A stretch of DNA of 64,000 bases from Collinsella sp. AF33-16 (GCF_003475325.1 NZ_QRQC01000015.1:1-64000), one strand, 5' to 3'. Shown: positions 39,908-48,963, numbered from the stretch's first letter. The notes: a model not told the origin generated them from the letters alone. Numbers and translations: made by a program.

Positions 39908-41266
39908 CTACTTAACGAGGCGCTTGAGTTTGGCATAGTCCTGAATTTGCTTTTTGCGCTTGGCGTTGAGGAGGTTGTTGAGGTCGAGCTTCTCAACGGT
40001 GCAGCGTTTGAGTAGCGCGGAGCTATCAAAGCCGTTTGACTCAATGTCTTCATCCAGATCGTGCTTGAGCTTGGTCCATTTATTGAGCTGCGAGCGCACG
40101 TAGGCCGCGGGACGTTCTATCTCGTTGGCGATGTCGCGTACGCTGGTGCCCGTTCCAAACAACTCGCGTATCTTTGCCGTCTCCTTGCGCGTGCGCTCAT
40201 TTTTGGCATCGGTCTTGCATCGATCGCTGCAGTAGTGCCGTTTGACGCCACGATGCCCGGCAAGTGAATAGGCGCGTCCGCACTGCTCGCAATAACCAAT
40301 TTTGACGGTGCTCAGCTTGCGTGAAAAATCAAACCAGAGCCACGAGAGATAGCTGTCAAAGGAGAGGAACCCTGTGGACTCGTTACCCTGGAACACATCC
40401 ACGTGCGCGCCCGAGAGATGCGAGATCACGAGTGCCTGCACCAAAGCGGTGAGTGCATCGCAGTCATCATTTTCAAGTTCTTCGCGGCGCTCCTGGATAT
40501 CTGCTTGAGGGTCGATTACATAGAAGCTCTCCTCGCTATTGCTGACCTTGAGTCGCGCTGAAATCTCCGAGCTGGAGTCTTCGTCCATGTAGAACATCGC
40601 CTGCAAAACACTGAAGTCATTGGCGGTGAGCTCGTGTTCAAAAGAGAGCACGTTGAGTGCAACGAGGGATTCTTCCTCGTCGATCATAAACATAAAGGCG
40701 TAGAAATATCCCGCATCGGATTCGATTTTGCGCACGATGGGCAGGCTTTTGAATGAGTCGGTATAATCACCGCCCGCCCTCAGGATAGTGGTGTAGATCT
40801 TGAAGGATGACCCGTTTGCCGCGCAGGTCACCACTGATTTCTCGATTCTTTCCAATGCGGAGACCTTTGCGATTGTGCAGCTCCCGTTGAGGTATTCCTG
40901 GATGCGCATGGCAATAAGTGCTGCCATCGCGGCATTGGCCCAATCGCGTACGGATTCTATTGCGTGCTTGCCAAAAAGCGGCCCGGTCTGTTCGGCGTAA
41001 TCAAGTACGTTAAAGAGGCTTGCGCGGAAGGGCTGCTCTTTAACGGCGGTGGGTTCGATGCATGATGCCAGCCTGATCAGATCGGCATGGCGCTCGCTGT
41101 GTGCGGGCCCTTCGTTGCTTTTGTTGCCGGCCAGCTCGGTGGGCATGTAGAGTTCAAAGACAAGCTGGGCCTCGCCAACGGGCCTATTGGGTTCGTTCTC
41201 TATGAGGTTGACTTTCTTGAACGGAATCGAACCTTCAACGGTGCGTGTTTGGGAGAACTCAAACAT
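39908..41266 (-). CDS. CGNR-like zinc-finger and HTH protein of unknown function
   Basis: The first ~300 residues of this 452-aa protein are not recognised. Near residues 325-360 lies a zinc finger (YCEQCGRAYSLAG, HYCSDRCKTDAKNERTRK), the type seen in CGNR proteins, followed by an HTH-like stretch (SVRDIANEIERPAAYVRSQL) and a basic tail. This suggests a DNA-binding regulator whose large N-terminal part senses something. AGGGG precedes the start. It is divergent from the 41406 zinc-ribbon gene. Confidence 0.7.
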   Translation of the reverse strand: MFEFSQTRTVEGSIPFKKVNLIENEPNRPVGEAQLVFELYMPTELAGNKSNEGPAHSERHADLIRLASCIEPTAVKEQPFRASLFNVLDYAEQTGPLFGKHAIESVRDWANAAMAALIAMRIQEYLNGSCTIAKVSALERIEKSVVTCAANGSSFKIYTTILRAGGDYTDSFKSLPIVRKIESDAGYFYAFMFMIDEEESLVALNVLSFEHELTANDFSVLQAMFYMDEDSSSEISARLKVSNSEESFYVIDPQADIQERREELENDDCDALTALVQALVISHLSGAHVDVFQGNESTGFLSFDSYLSWLWFDFSRKLSTVKIGYCEQCGRAYSLAGHRGVKRHYCSDRCKTDAKNERTRKETAKIRELFGTGTSVRDIANEIERPAAYVRSQLNKWTKLKHDLDEDIESNGFDSSALLKRCTVEKLDLNNLLNAKRKKQIQDYAKLKRLVK

Positions 41267-41405
41267 TGTTACCCCTGTCTCTAGCTGCAGATTTAATAGC
41301 GTAGCACGTTTAGGAAAATTACCCGGTCAAAATCTCTATATCGGATAAACGACAAATCGTATCTTGTGATCGTCAAGAAAAGGGGTAACGAGAAAGGACC
41401 CGATT

Positions 41406-42023
41406 ATGCATTGCAAACAGTGTGGAGCAGAGATTAACGACGGCGCCAAGTTCTGCGGCGTGTGCGGAACGCCTACGGTCGCGGCTGCGGCCAGTGCGGT
41501 GGGGGATGCGATTTACGTCGAGGCCCAGCCGATTGAGAGCCAGTCTGTCGAGGCTCAGTTTCAAGCGGCGGAGGATGCAGAGGCCGCTGCTTGCCTGCAG
41601 GATTCGCTTCACGAGTCCATCGGGTCGCTTGGGCGAGCAGCGGTGATTTCATTGCTCTATGTGCTCTTTTTCAATTACGTGCTGGGAGGTGGCTCGCTGG
41701 GACTTAACAATATGATTCCGCTGGCGCTGCTTCTGATTGGCCCCTGGAAGGTGATTATCTCGCTGTACCGCAGCGGTGTAAGGCTTCCCTTTGTCTATGG
41801 TAGCGGCATTATCGGTATCACGATTATGCTAATCGAGCTTGTGGTTCTCGTAGGCCTTCCTGTCGTGGTTCTGATGCTTTTTTACTGGTTGGGCAGCGTG
41901 ATTCACGGGGCGGTTCCTGTTATTCCCGAATCGGTTCCGATGACGATCGTGGCGCTCTGGCCTATCGCCTCGGTTGCCAACATCATCTTCAAGGCAATCA
42001 AGCTGCACATGGTTCGCGCCTAG
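41406..42023 (+). CDS. Zinc-ribbon multi-pass membrane protein
   Basis: A 205-aa protein with an N-terminal zinc ribbon (MHCKQCGAEINDGAKFCGVCG), a linker and about four membrane segments in residues 75-200. Unlike its neighbours it has no extracellular domain. GAGAAAGGA precedes ATG 41406. It probably recruits partners to the membrane through the ribbon, but function is unknown. Confidence 0.75.
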   Translation: MHCKQCGAEINDGAKFCGVCGTPTVAAAASAVGDAIYVEAQPIESQSVEAQFQAAEDAEAAACLQDSLHESIGSLGRAAVISLLYVLFFNYVLGGGSLGLNNMIPLALLLIGPWKVIISLYRSGVRLPFVYGSGIIGITIMLIELVVLVGLPVVVLMLFYWLGSVIHGAVPVIPESVPMTIVALWPIASVANIIFKAIKLHMVRA

Positions 42024-42173
42024 CAAGTAGCCCGTCGCATGCCTTCCGCATGGGGCCAGGCGAATTTGAAAGGTGAAAGAAAAGGCTTACAGTCGAGCAA
42101 ATTGTTCCTGGGCCTTTCCTGTTTGCAGGCTGTGGGCTACCGTTTCGATATGCTGAAGTTCTAGGGGGGATTT

Positions 42174-43667
42174 ATGTACTGCGCAAGCTGCGGGGCAAAG
42201 ATCAAAGACGGGGCGCGATTCTGTTCCGCATGCGGAAAACCGTTGGATGTGGATGATGCGCCGGCGAATGCTCAGCAGCCGCTTCCTTCAGGTACACCAA
42301 AGGTATCTGCTGATAGAAAAGCGACAAGCGATCCTGCTGCATCTCGTGCAGAGAGCGCTTCTCCGGCGCCCTCTGATCATATGTCCTTTGCGGCCTTTAT
42401 GATGCAGCGTCGGCAGATCGGCCGTTTTGCTGTGCCTACGTTTGTCACCATTCTTGCAGCAATCATCTTTACCGCTGGTGTCGCTTACGCCCTGGCCAAA
42501 GCTTACGAAGCCTTTGTGCTGCCTCAAGCGCAGCAGCAGGAGCAGCCGGCTGCAGTCGAGGAGAAGTCGTCTAAAAAGAAAGTCGCGGCAACAAACAAGA
42601 AAGCACGCAGGGCTTACGAGGGCGTGGTTGCGCGTTACGAGGACTTTGCGGGCTATTGCGAGCGGAAGGGGGCTGGTGCTGCCAGCTACGACGACTGGGC
42701 CCAGGGACGCGGTGATGATTCTGGACTGGGGCAGATATTCGTTTATAACAACCAGACTGCCCCCGGCTTTTTAAGCTACTACTATGCTTTCGATGATTTG
42801 AATGGCGACGGAATTGACGAGCTGCTTGTTGGGTTTGTCGATGCGCAGAACGATATTTCGGCGATTGTGGGTGCCTACTGCTTTGTTGATGGAGAGGCCG
42901 TTTCGGTTATGCCTTCGTCAGAGATGGTAGAAGGCTCCAGCAATATGACGAATCAGTATGACGGTTTTATTGCTCAGGGTGAGAGCCAAGTCATTACTGT
43001 CTGTAAGGACGGCATCGTTAAATTTACTTGTAGTCAGGATTGTAACCAGGCAGATTTCTATATTTCGCTTACTGCAAAGGGTCCTGAGGTCGTAGACGCG
43101 GTGCAAATTCAAAATAAGGAATTCGATAGGCAGAATGGCGCCTACTTGGTGAGGACCGTTGAGGATGGTGGCAAACCGCAGGAGGCGATGGTCCAGGGGC
43201 GTGAGGAAGCGTGCAGAATTCTTGACGAGCTCGCCGGGAAGTATCCGGAGGCCGACATTGAAATGCCGTCCGCAAGCAGCGATATGTGGAAGGCATTCAA
43301 AGGGGTGGAGCCTTCGGAGGGCTCTTTGAAGGACGGCTCTGGCACTGCGGACGATCGATCTGGCGCATCTCAAGCACCATCTGAAGCGGCATCCGATAGC
43401 AGCGACGATGGGGAGGCCGCTGCGCGCGGCGATGGCGTGATCGCCGACATGGATGCGTTCATTGCAAACGCCAAGCGCGAGTTGATTGTGCCAGATGACG
43501 CCTCTATTGCGTACAAGGTCGCTGATAAGCCAAACTATTGGGAGGGGGCGGCAACGTACGTTTGGTACGTCGAGTTTTATAAAGACGGAAAGGTCGTAGC
43601 GTCTGCGGAATGCGGCTCCGAAGGGTACCCATGTCGGTCGATTATGGCCTATCACGAGAGCTGGTAA
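42174..43667 (+). CDS. Zinc-ribbon membrane protein with extracellular Asp-repeat domain
   Basis: A 497-aa protein: zinc ribbon (MYCASCGAKIKDGARFCSACG), linker, FMMQRRQIGRFAVPTF before a membrane helix (about 89-111), a Gln/Glu/Lys stalk, and an outer region with FDDLNGDGIDELLVGFV like the motif of the 36762 protein. Residues ~385-430 are a Ser/Ala/Asp-rich linker before a C-terminal domain of ~70 residues. The ribbon-helix part is clearly paralogous to that of the 35543 protein. GGGGGG precedes the start. Confidence 0.75.
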   Translation: MYCASCGAKIKDGARFCSACGKPLDVDDAPANAQQPLPSGTPKVSADRKATSDPAASRAESASPAPSDHMSFAAFMMQRRQIGRFAVPTFVTILAAIIFTAGVAYALAKAYEAFVLPQAQQQEQPAAVEEKSSKKKVAATNKKARRAYEGVVARYEDFAGYCERKGAGAASYDDWAQGRGDDSGLGQIFVYNNQTAPGFLSYYYAFDDLNGDGIDELLVGFVDAQNDISAIVGAYCFVDGEAVSVMPSSEMVEGSSNMTNQYDGFIAQGESQVITVCKDGIVKFTCSQDCNQADFYISLTAKGPEVVDAVQIQNKEFDRQNGAYLVRTVEDGGKPQEAMVQGREEACRILDELAGKYPEADIEMPSASSDMWKAFKGVEPSEGSLKDGSGTADDRSGASQAPSEAASDSSDDGEAAARGDGVIADMDAFIANAKRELIVPDDASIAYKVADKPNYWEGAATYVWYVEFYKDGKVVASAECGSEGYPCRSIMAYHESW

Positions 43668-44050
43668 CTTTAACCGAGCCGTTTTGGCATTACAGCGCGC
43701 GCAGCTCTTATGCCTTTCCCCTTGTTCCATCCGACGAGTTTAGTTGCGGCTAAAACGGACGTTACGAAGAGCTGACCGAGAGGCCGAACGCGCTCGCCCG
43801 CTCAGCGGGTATGCCCCAAAAGGGCATCTGGGGTTCGAACCCTCCCGGTTCTTCGTCAGTTGACCAAAGGTGCGACATTATTGCCGCTCATCGGGGGTGG
43901 CTAAATGAGATGACTTGAGGGCTATAATTAGCCAAGCTAAGTTGGGGACAGATTGAGGCGCACAGGCTTTCGATGCGCCTGTCGACTCGGCAGTTCACAA
44001 TTTATTAGACACGCGGAACGCGTGGTTTGGGATTAACGAAAGGAATCAGC
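43668..44050. other. Intergenic space with a decayed tRNA-like sequence and REP-like core
   Basis: Besides the tRNA-Ser-like sequence (43766-43855), the space holds a GGGGACAG core at 43943-43950 followed by an inverted repeat AGGCGCA/TGCGCCT (43957-43979). No protein gene is seen. Confidence 0.55.
43766..43855 (+). tRNA. tRNA-Ser(GCT)-like sequence, probably non-functional
   Basis: A class II tRNA outline is visible: acceptor GAAGAGC (43766-43772) with GTTCTTC (43848-43854), anticodon stem CTCGC/GCGGG around the loop CCGCTCA (anticodon GCT at 43800-43802), and a long variable arm ATGCCC/GGGCAT (43811-43827). However base 33 is C rather than T, base 37 is C, the D stem does not pair, and there are two extra bases between the T arm and the acceptor. 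CCA is not encoded. Best read as a decayed tRNA-Ser copy. Confidence 0.45.
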
Positions 44051-45427
44051 ATGTCACTGTTCCATAGCGATAACGAAAAGGAAGAAAGGCACAGCGGAAT
44101 TCTCGGTGCCTTTTCTGTCGACAATATCAAATGGGAGCCTGGCAACGACGAAGATGCCTCGCTTGTCTCATTCCGCTATCCCTACGAGGATTTTCCCAAC
44201 GGGTCCTATCTTCAGGTTGCGCAATCGCAGATTGCCGTTTTTACCAACAATATGGGGGCGGGCAGTTCTACTGACGCTACGGGTGCCGGCGATTCTCAGG
44301 TAAGCGTGTTTGTCGGTCCGTGCAAGATCAAGCTCGACACGGGAGACAGCCGATTCGCCCCGTTCCGCAATGCCGCCCATTCGCTTACCGGCGGTAGCTC
44401 GGCGTTTCATTCCGTTGTGTACTTTATCAATACTAACTACATGAACGAGCTGCGCTGGGGCACGACCGAGCCCATCATTGTCCAAGACCCTGAGGAAGAC
44501 GTCAACGTTCATGTTCGCGCCTTCGGTTTGTTTGGCGCGCATATCGAGCAGAATGACTCGAGCCTGGTTCCCATTCAGGTGAGGAAGTTCCTCGTTAAGG
44601 TCGTGGGCACGCGAGATCGCTATACGCGAGAAGAACTTACTTCCTTTATGCGGGCAAAAATCCTTGAGTATGTTCCTGACCTGCTTGCCAAGGCGATTGT
44701 TGACCAGGAGGTTTCCGTTCTTAAAATTGCGACGCATCTGAGCGACTTCTCGTCTCAGATGCAGGGCAAGCTCGTTAACTATTTCGATGAGTTTGGTCTC
44801 ACGCTCGATAACTTCTCGTTCAACAGCATCAAGCCCTTCGAAGAGGATCTTGCTGCCATCAACGAGATGAAGATCCAGCGTAAGCGGAGCATTCTCGAGG
44901 CGCAGGGTAACGCTGCCCAGATGGACATCGAGTCCGAGGCACTTGCCAGGAAGCGTGCGCGCGAAGGCTACAACTATCAGCAGGAGCGCGGCATGGACGT
45001 AATGGAGAGTGCTGCGGGCAATGAGGGGAGTGCCGCATCGGGCCTCATGGGAGCCGGCATGGGACTCGGCATGGGCGTTGGCATGGGCGGTGCATTTGGA
45101 GCTGGCTTCTCCAACTTGGCCAACCAGGCCATGGGCGCTGTTGCTCCCATGGTTGGAACGGCTTCCGCGTCCGCAGGTATGCAAAACGGTCCCGTGTGTC
45201 CCAGTTGCGGAAACGTTAATCCGATGGGTGCTAAGTTCTGCCTGGAATGCGGACAAAAGCTCGAGCAGGGTGTTGCGTGTTTGGCGTGTGGGCATCTTAA
45301 CCCGGTCGGTGCCAAGTTCTGCCTGGAATGCGGGAACCGGTTGATCTCGCCAAGGTGCCCGAGCTGCGGAGCCGAGTTGCCCGAAGGGACCAAATTCTGC
45401 CCCGATTGTGGAACTAAGATCCAATAA
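44051..45427 (+). CDS. SPFH-domain protein with three C-terminal zinc ribbons
   Basis: The 458-aa product has an SPFH/band-7-like domain of the virion-core (YdjI) kind (MSLFHSDNEKEE ... NGSYLQVAQSQIAVFTNN; RAKILEYVPDLLAKAIVDQ), a helical EAQGNAAQMDIESEALARKR segment, a Gly/Met-rich stretch, and from residue ~382 three zinc ribbons (VCPSCGNVN, CLACGHLN, RCPSCGAEL with partner CLECG/CPDCG pairs). Family members scaffold membrane stress responses with PspA in Bacillus. ATG 44051 follows AAAGGAA. Five genes in line appear to follow as a set. Confidence 0.8.
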   Translation: MSLFHSDNEKEERHSGILGAFSVDNIKWEPGNDEDASLVSFRYPYEDFPNGSYLQVAQSQIAVFTNNMGAGSSTDATGAGDSQVSVFVGPCKIKLDTGDSRFAPFRNAAHSLTGGSSAFHSVVYFINTNYMNELRWGTTEPIIVQDPEEDVNVHVRAFGLFGAHIEQNDSSLVPIQVRKFLVKVVGTRDRYTREELTSFMRAKILEYVPDLLAKAIVDQEVSVLKIATHLSDFSSQMQGKLVNYFDEFGLTLDNFSFNSIKPFEEDLAAINEMKIQRKRSILEAQGNAAQMDIESEALARKRAREGYNYQQERGMDVMESAAGNEGSAASGLMGAGMGLGMGVGMGGAFGAGFSNLANQAMGAVAPMVGTASASAGMQNGPVCPSCGNVNPMGAKFCLECGQKLEQGVACLACGHLNPVGAKFCLECGNRLISPRCPSCGAELPEGTKFCPDCGTKIQ

Positions 45428-45439
45428 GGAGAAACAAAG

Positions 45440-46141
45440 ATGAACGGTTCTGTTAAACGTGTCATTTTGGGCGAGGCAATCGTCTTGGTGGCGTGGCTTG
45501 TAATCATGTTTGTCTGCAAAAACGCGCTGATGAACCCTATCGTCTTTGCTATGTCGCTTGGCTTTGGGGTTTTGGCTTTTGCGGCGGCTTCGATTTCGGC
45601 TGCCATGTCCGATAAGCAGTCCACGGTCAAAAGCACGACCGAAATCCATTATTTGCCGGTCGCATCCAGCTGTGCCTACTTTGTCGTTGCCCTTCTGGCC
45701 AACACGTACTTTGTGTTTGCGGCATATGGGTGGGGCGGCAGCATGATTCCAGTCGTCGTAAACGTTGTCCTTCTTGCTGTGCTTGTCCTTGTGCAGATGG
45801 GTCTAAGCTTCAATGGCCGCCAGGTTGACCAAAAGGTTGCTGCCGTGGCCGCAAAGACGGTCCAAACGGCGCAGTTCGGATCGTATGTGGGACAGCTCCT
45901 CGCCGTGGCGCAGGACGCTCAGGTCAAAGCCGAACTCAAAGCGCTTAAGGATGACATCTCCTTTAGTTCCAACATGTCGCAACCCCATGTTCAAGAGATC
46001 GAGCGACAGTTCTCCGCCGCGCTTGAGGCGGTCTCGAATTCCATGAGTGCCGATGAGCCGGCAGATGTTACGGTTGGCCTTGTCCATGATGCGCGCAATA
46101 TCTGGAAAAAGCGCAATGCGGCGCTGACCGCTGTCAAATAA
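45440..46141 (+). CDS. Four-helix membrane protein downstream of the SPFH gene
   Basis: A 233-aa protein with four membrane helices in residues 5-125 and a cytoplasmic helical C-terminus (QVDQKVAAVAAKTVQTAQFGSYVGQLLAVAQD onward). It starts 12 nt after the SPFH stop behind AAGGAG, so it is cotranscribed. In Bacillus ydjFGHI a membrane protein likewise accompanies the SPFH protein; homology is not shown here, only a similar layout. Confidence 0.75.
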   Translation: MNGSVKRVILGEAIVLVAWLVIMFVCKNALMNPIVFAMSLGFGVLAFAAASISAAMSDKQSTVKSTTEIHYLPVASSCAYFVVALLANTYFVFAAYGWGGSMIPVVVNVVLLAVLVLVQMGLSFNGRQVDQKVAAVAAKTVQTAQFGSYVGQLLAVAQDAQVKAELKALKDDISFSSNMSQPHVQEIERQFSAALEAVSNSMSADEPADVTVGLVHDARNIWKKRNAALTAVK

Positions 46142-46195
46142 GGGCTCGCGCTGCTTTTTGCCAGGGCACTTTGATGGTTGAAGTGGGGGAAGCTA

Positions 46196-47002
46196 TTGGA
46201 AATCAACGGTATAACTTGTGAGGGCTGCGGCAGCACCGATGTCGAGTTTGACCCCGCAACTCGAAAGGTTCATTGCAACCAGTGCGGTCGCGAGATGTAC
46301 TATTCGCGGGCGCGTCTGGGGGCCACGGGCAAAATCGCGTTTGCCAAGGACAATGCCATCAAGTTTTTTAAGGGTGGTAACTTTCCGGAGGCCCGCAAAT
46401 TTGCCGCGGACGTGCTCAATATGATGCAAGACAACGCGGCAGCACAGTTTATGGTTGCGTACTGCGATGAGTTTTGCGAAGGTCTTTCGGGTTCGATGAC
46501 GGTTTTCTTTAAAAGGGCCGAAGATATCCCTCTCGAATATGACGAAGTGCGTGACTTGATCGACTTGTTTGAGTCGACGCTCTACAACATGCGTGACTTT
46601 GAGGTTCAGATGGTATCGCTCGTGGTCGCCAATATGCAGAGCATGGAGGATCGGTCTCGGCTTGAGAGCTTTATCGATGCTGTGTGCCCGTTCTGCATAG
46701 CGCGGTATGCTTCGGAAGACTTTATGACCGCAGAGCGGGAGAGCTTCTATCAAGATATCGCCGCCAACTGCAACATACCCAAAACGTGTCTCGCACTACT
46801 CAAGGGCATTAGAGAGAACCCCGGGTCCCCCTATAAAAATGGTTCGTTTGCGTTACGAAGAAGGACCTCGTACTTTCTCGAACACTATGTGGAGCCCGTC
46901 GGGCGCATCGTCAATTCGATGAAGGCAAGCCAATACAAACAGAAGTTTCTTGTGGCCTATCAGCAGGTGTCCGAGCAATACCGAAGCATGGCCTCTCAAT
47001 AA
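46196..47002 (+). CDS. Zinc-ribbon helical-repeat protein
   Basis: The 268-aa product has an N-terminal TFIIB-like zinc ribbon (ITCEGCGSTDVEF ... VHCNQCGREM), then helical repeats (NAIKFFKGGNFPEARKFAADVL, TPR-like). Start TTG 46196 follows GGGGGA at 5 nt; another in-frame TTG at 46178 lacks a site. It probably acts with the SPFH and coiled-coil neighbours. No catalytic motif is visible. Confidence 0.7.
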   Translation: MEINGITCEGCGSTDVEFDPATRKVHCNQCGREMYYSRARLGATGKIAFAKDNAIKFFKGGNFPEARKFAADVLNMMQDNAAAQFMVAYCDEFCEGLSGSMTVFFKRAEDIPLEYDEVRDLIDLFESTLYNMRDFEVQMVSLVVANMQSMEDRSRLESFIDAVCPFCIARYASEDFMTAERESFYQDIAANCNIPKTCLALLKGIRENPGSPYKNGSFALRRRTSYFLEHYVEPVGRIVNSMKASQYKQKFLVAYQQVSEQYRSMASQ

Positions 47003-47074
47003 AGCGGATGGCGGGTGCTTACTCGCTTAAAGCTATTGGATGATCTAAACAGTTCAAACTGAAAGGTGGTACAG

Positions 47075-48730
47075 ATGAGTGATTCGGGATTAGATACTGC
47101 CCTTATCGAGCGCAGGATCGCCGCTATTGGAACAAAAGTTGACCAGATGACCACGAAGGTCGATAAGGTCGAATCCCAAATGGAGGAAGTGCGGAAGGAC
47201 CTTAAAAAGCTCCGAAAGGACTTTCTCGAGATGATGCTCGAACAGCGTCGTACCGCCGCACTTGAGCAGGCGACTACGGAGCTCGTGAGCGTCCGGCAGG
47301 AGATGGACAAGAAATTCGGCAACTACTCGGTGGTTCGAAACACCATGGTCGGTATTCTCCAGGCAACCGATGCAGCGCTCGTGCGCAAGGCGACGATTTC
47401 GACGGTCTCCGAGGAGTTAATGATTTCTACCCCGGACTACTGGCTGGCGCCTGTCCTGGTTGCCCTTGCGGCATGGATCAACAACAACCGAGATCTTGCG
47501 GAGCGCGCAATACGTGAGGCTGTCAAACGTGACAACGAGCACACGTCGCTTGCGATGGCTCTGATCTGCAGACGTAATAACCGCACGGCTACGTGCTACG
47601 AATGGCTAGCGCGCTACTTCTCGACGCAAAACGCCGCCCGCATCGATGCCGATGCGATGGTCTACATCGATGCCTATATCAACGGCATCTTCGGAACCGA
47701 CGAAAAGCACCTGTGCGACGACTATATGGCGGGCTGGATCGAGCAGATCAGAAATCAGAGCCCTGAGTTCGAGAATGAGCAGTCAGAGTCATGGGCGGAG
47801 TACTTTACCGGCTACGAGGAGGATATGAGCTCGAGATATCCGGCGCTCAAGGTGGTGGTCAAGGAGTTTGACTACATCAATAAGTATCTCGGAAAAGTCG
47901 AGGCAATCGAGAGCATCTCCAATGACTTCGCCGACCTCAAGGCTTCTGATGTTGACGAGAGGACGCTTGCCGAGCAGGTTGACAGGCATTTGATGGAGCT
48001 CGTTAACTCCGATGACTCCAAGGAGCGAAATTTGCGCCGCCAGGAGGAGTATCTTCTTGCGGTCAAGGCATTTGGCGGAGACGTAGAGCGCGCCCGAGAG
48101 CTCGTCAATCGTCGCCGCGATGAGAAGCGTCAGCAGACGATGAACATCATCGACCAGATGACACGCTCGATGCGCGACCAGAGTGCGTCTGTGGATGTGC
48201 ATAAGAAGAAGACCGCGATTCAGTTTTTGGGTTCCTATATCAACGGTGGTTTCAACCGGTATCGCAAGAGCGATATCCCCGAATTTCCGCAGGCGATCAC
48301 CCTTGACTTCGACGGATGGACAAGCAGGGCGGTTACCGGCGATGAGGGTAATGCGCTGCGCGGCGATTATGTTCGCTATGTCGGTGAAGAGAAGAAAAAG
48401 GAGCTCGCTGAGCTTGATGTCAAGGTTGCGAAGGGCAACAAGAGCCACAAGATAGCGGCCGTTGTCCTCGCTGTTTTGGGAGTAGCTTTCTTTGCGTTTG
48501 TAAACCAGGTTATTGGCATTCTGCTTCTTGCGGGGGCTGGCTATTGTCTAGTAAAGACGGGCCTCTCGAGCAAGCAGCGCGCTGCGGAGGCAGAAGAGAT
48601 CGAGGCCAAATACTCCAAACGGATCCAGGAAGGCTGTTCCGAGATCGATCTGGCGCTTAATCAGTGGAAGAGCGCGAAGGAAGCGGCGGCCGAGCGCAGC
48701 GACCTGCTTAAGCTCGATAAGGTTGCCTAG
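47075..48730 (+). CDS. Coiled-coil protein with C-terminal membrane anchor
   Basis: A 551-aa protein: coiled coil in residues ~10-90 (TKVDKVESQMEEVRKDLKKL), a large helical middle, and two close hydrophobic segments at about 460-497 (AAVVLAVLGVAFFAFV, VIGILLLAGAGYCLV) before a charged helical tail. ATG 47075 follows AAAGGTGG; the in-frame GTG at 47066 overlaps this site. I do not recognise the family. Position suggests a membrane-remodelling or scaffold role with the SPFH protein. Confidence 0.72.
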   Translation: MSDSGLDTALIERRIAAIGTKVDQMTTKVDKVESQMEEVRKDLKKLRKDFLEMMLEQRRTAALEQATTELVSVRQEMDKKFGNYSVVRNTMVGILQATDAALVRKATISTVSEELMISTPDYWLAPVLVALAAWINNNRDLAERAIREAVKRDNEHTSLAMALICRRNNRTATCYEWLARYFSTQNAARIDADAMVYIDAYINGIFGTDEKHLCDDYMAGWIEQIRNQSPEFENEQSESWAEYFTGYEEDMSSRYPALKVVVKEFDYINKYLGKVEAIESISNDFADLKASDVDERTLAEQVDRHLMELVNSDDSKERNLRRQEEYLLAVKAFGGDVERARELVNRRRDEKRQQTMNIIDQMTRSMRDQSASVDVHKKKTAIQFLGSYINGGFNRYRKSDIPEFPQAITLDFDGWTSRAVTGDEGNALRGDYVRYVGEEKKKELAELDVKVAKGNKSHKIAAVVLAVLGVAFFAFVNQVIGILLLAGAGYCLVKTGLSSKQRAAEAEEIEAKYSKRIQEGCSEIDLALNQWKSAKEAAAERSDLLKLDKVA

Positions 48731-48771
48731 CCGATAGGATTGACTCGATAACCATGAATGGAGTGAAATAG

Positions 48772-48963
48772 ATGACTGATGAAGTGACTGATTTCGACCA
48801 TAACGATGCCGCGATGCAGGACTTCGATGCATTGAGCGAGCTCGATAGTCTGTTTGAAGAGGACGAGCGACTGAAGCAAGCTGAGAACAATGTTTTGACT
48901 CAAAATCTCTCAGGCTTTGCAAACTGCTTTCCCGATTGGGATTTGCATCCGCCGGTAGCGTAG
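48772..48963 (+). CDS. Small acidic protein ending in a WDLHPP motif
   Basis: A 63-aa, strongly acidic protein (MTDEVTDFDHNDAAMQDFDALSE start) whose C-terminus, ANCFPDWDLHPPVA, differs sharply in character and looks like a short interaction peptide. GGAGTG lies 9 nt before ATG 48772. It is the last gene of the SPFH set, 41 nt after the coiled-coil gene. No known family is recognised. Confidence 0.6.
   Translation: MTDEVTDFDHNDAAMQDFDALSELDSLFEEDERLKQAENNVLTQNLSGFANCFPDWDLHPPVA

Noticed and set aside
43766..43855. tRNA-Sec (TCA can be read in the anticodon loop region)
   Set aside because: With a 7-nt loop the anticodon is GCT; the 8-bp acceptor stem and 6-bp D stem of tRNA-Sec are absent, and a TCA loop would have only three bases.
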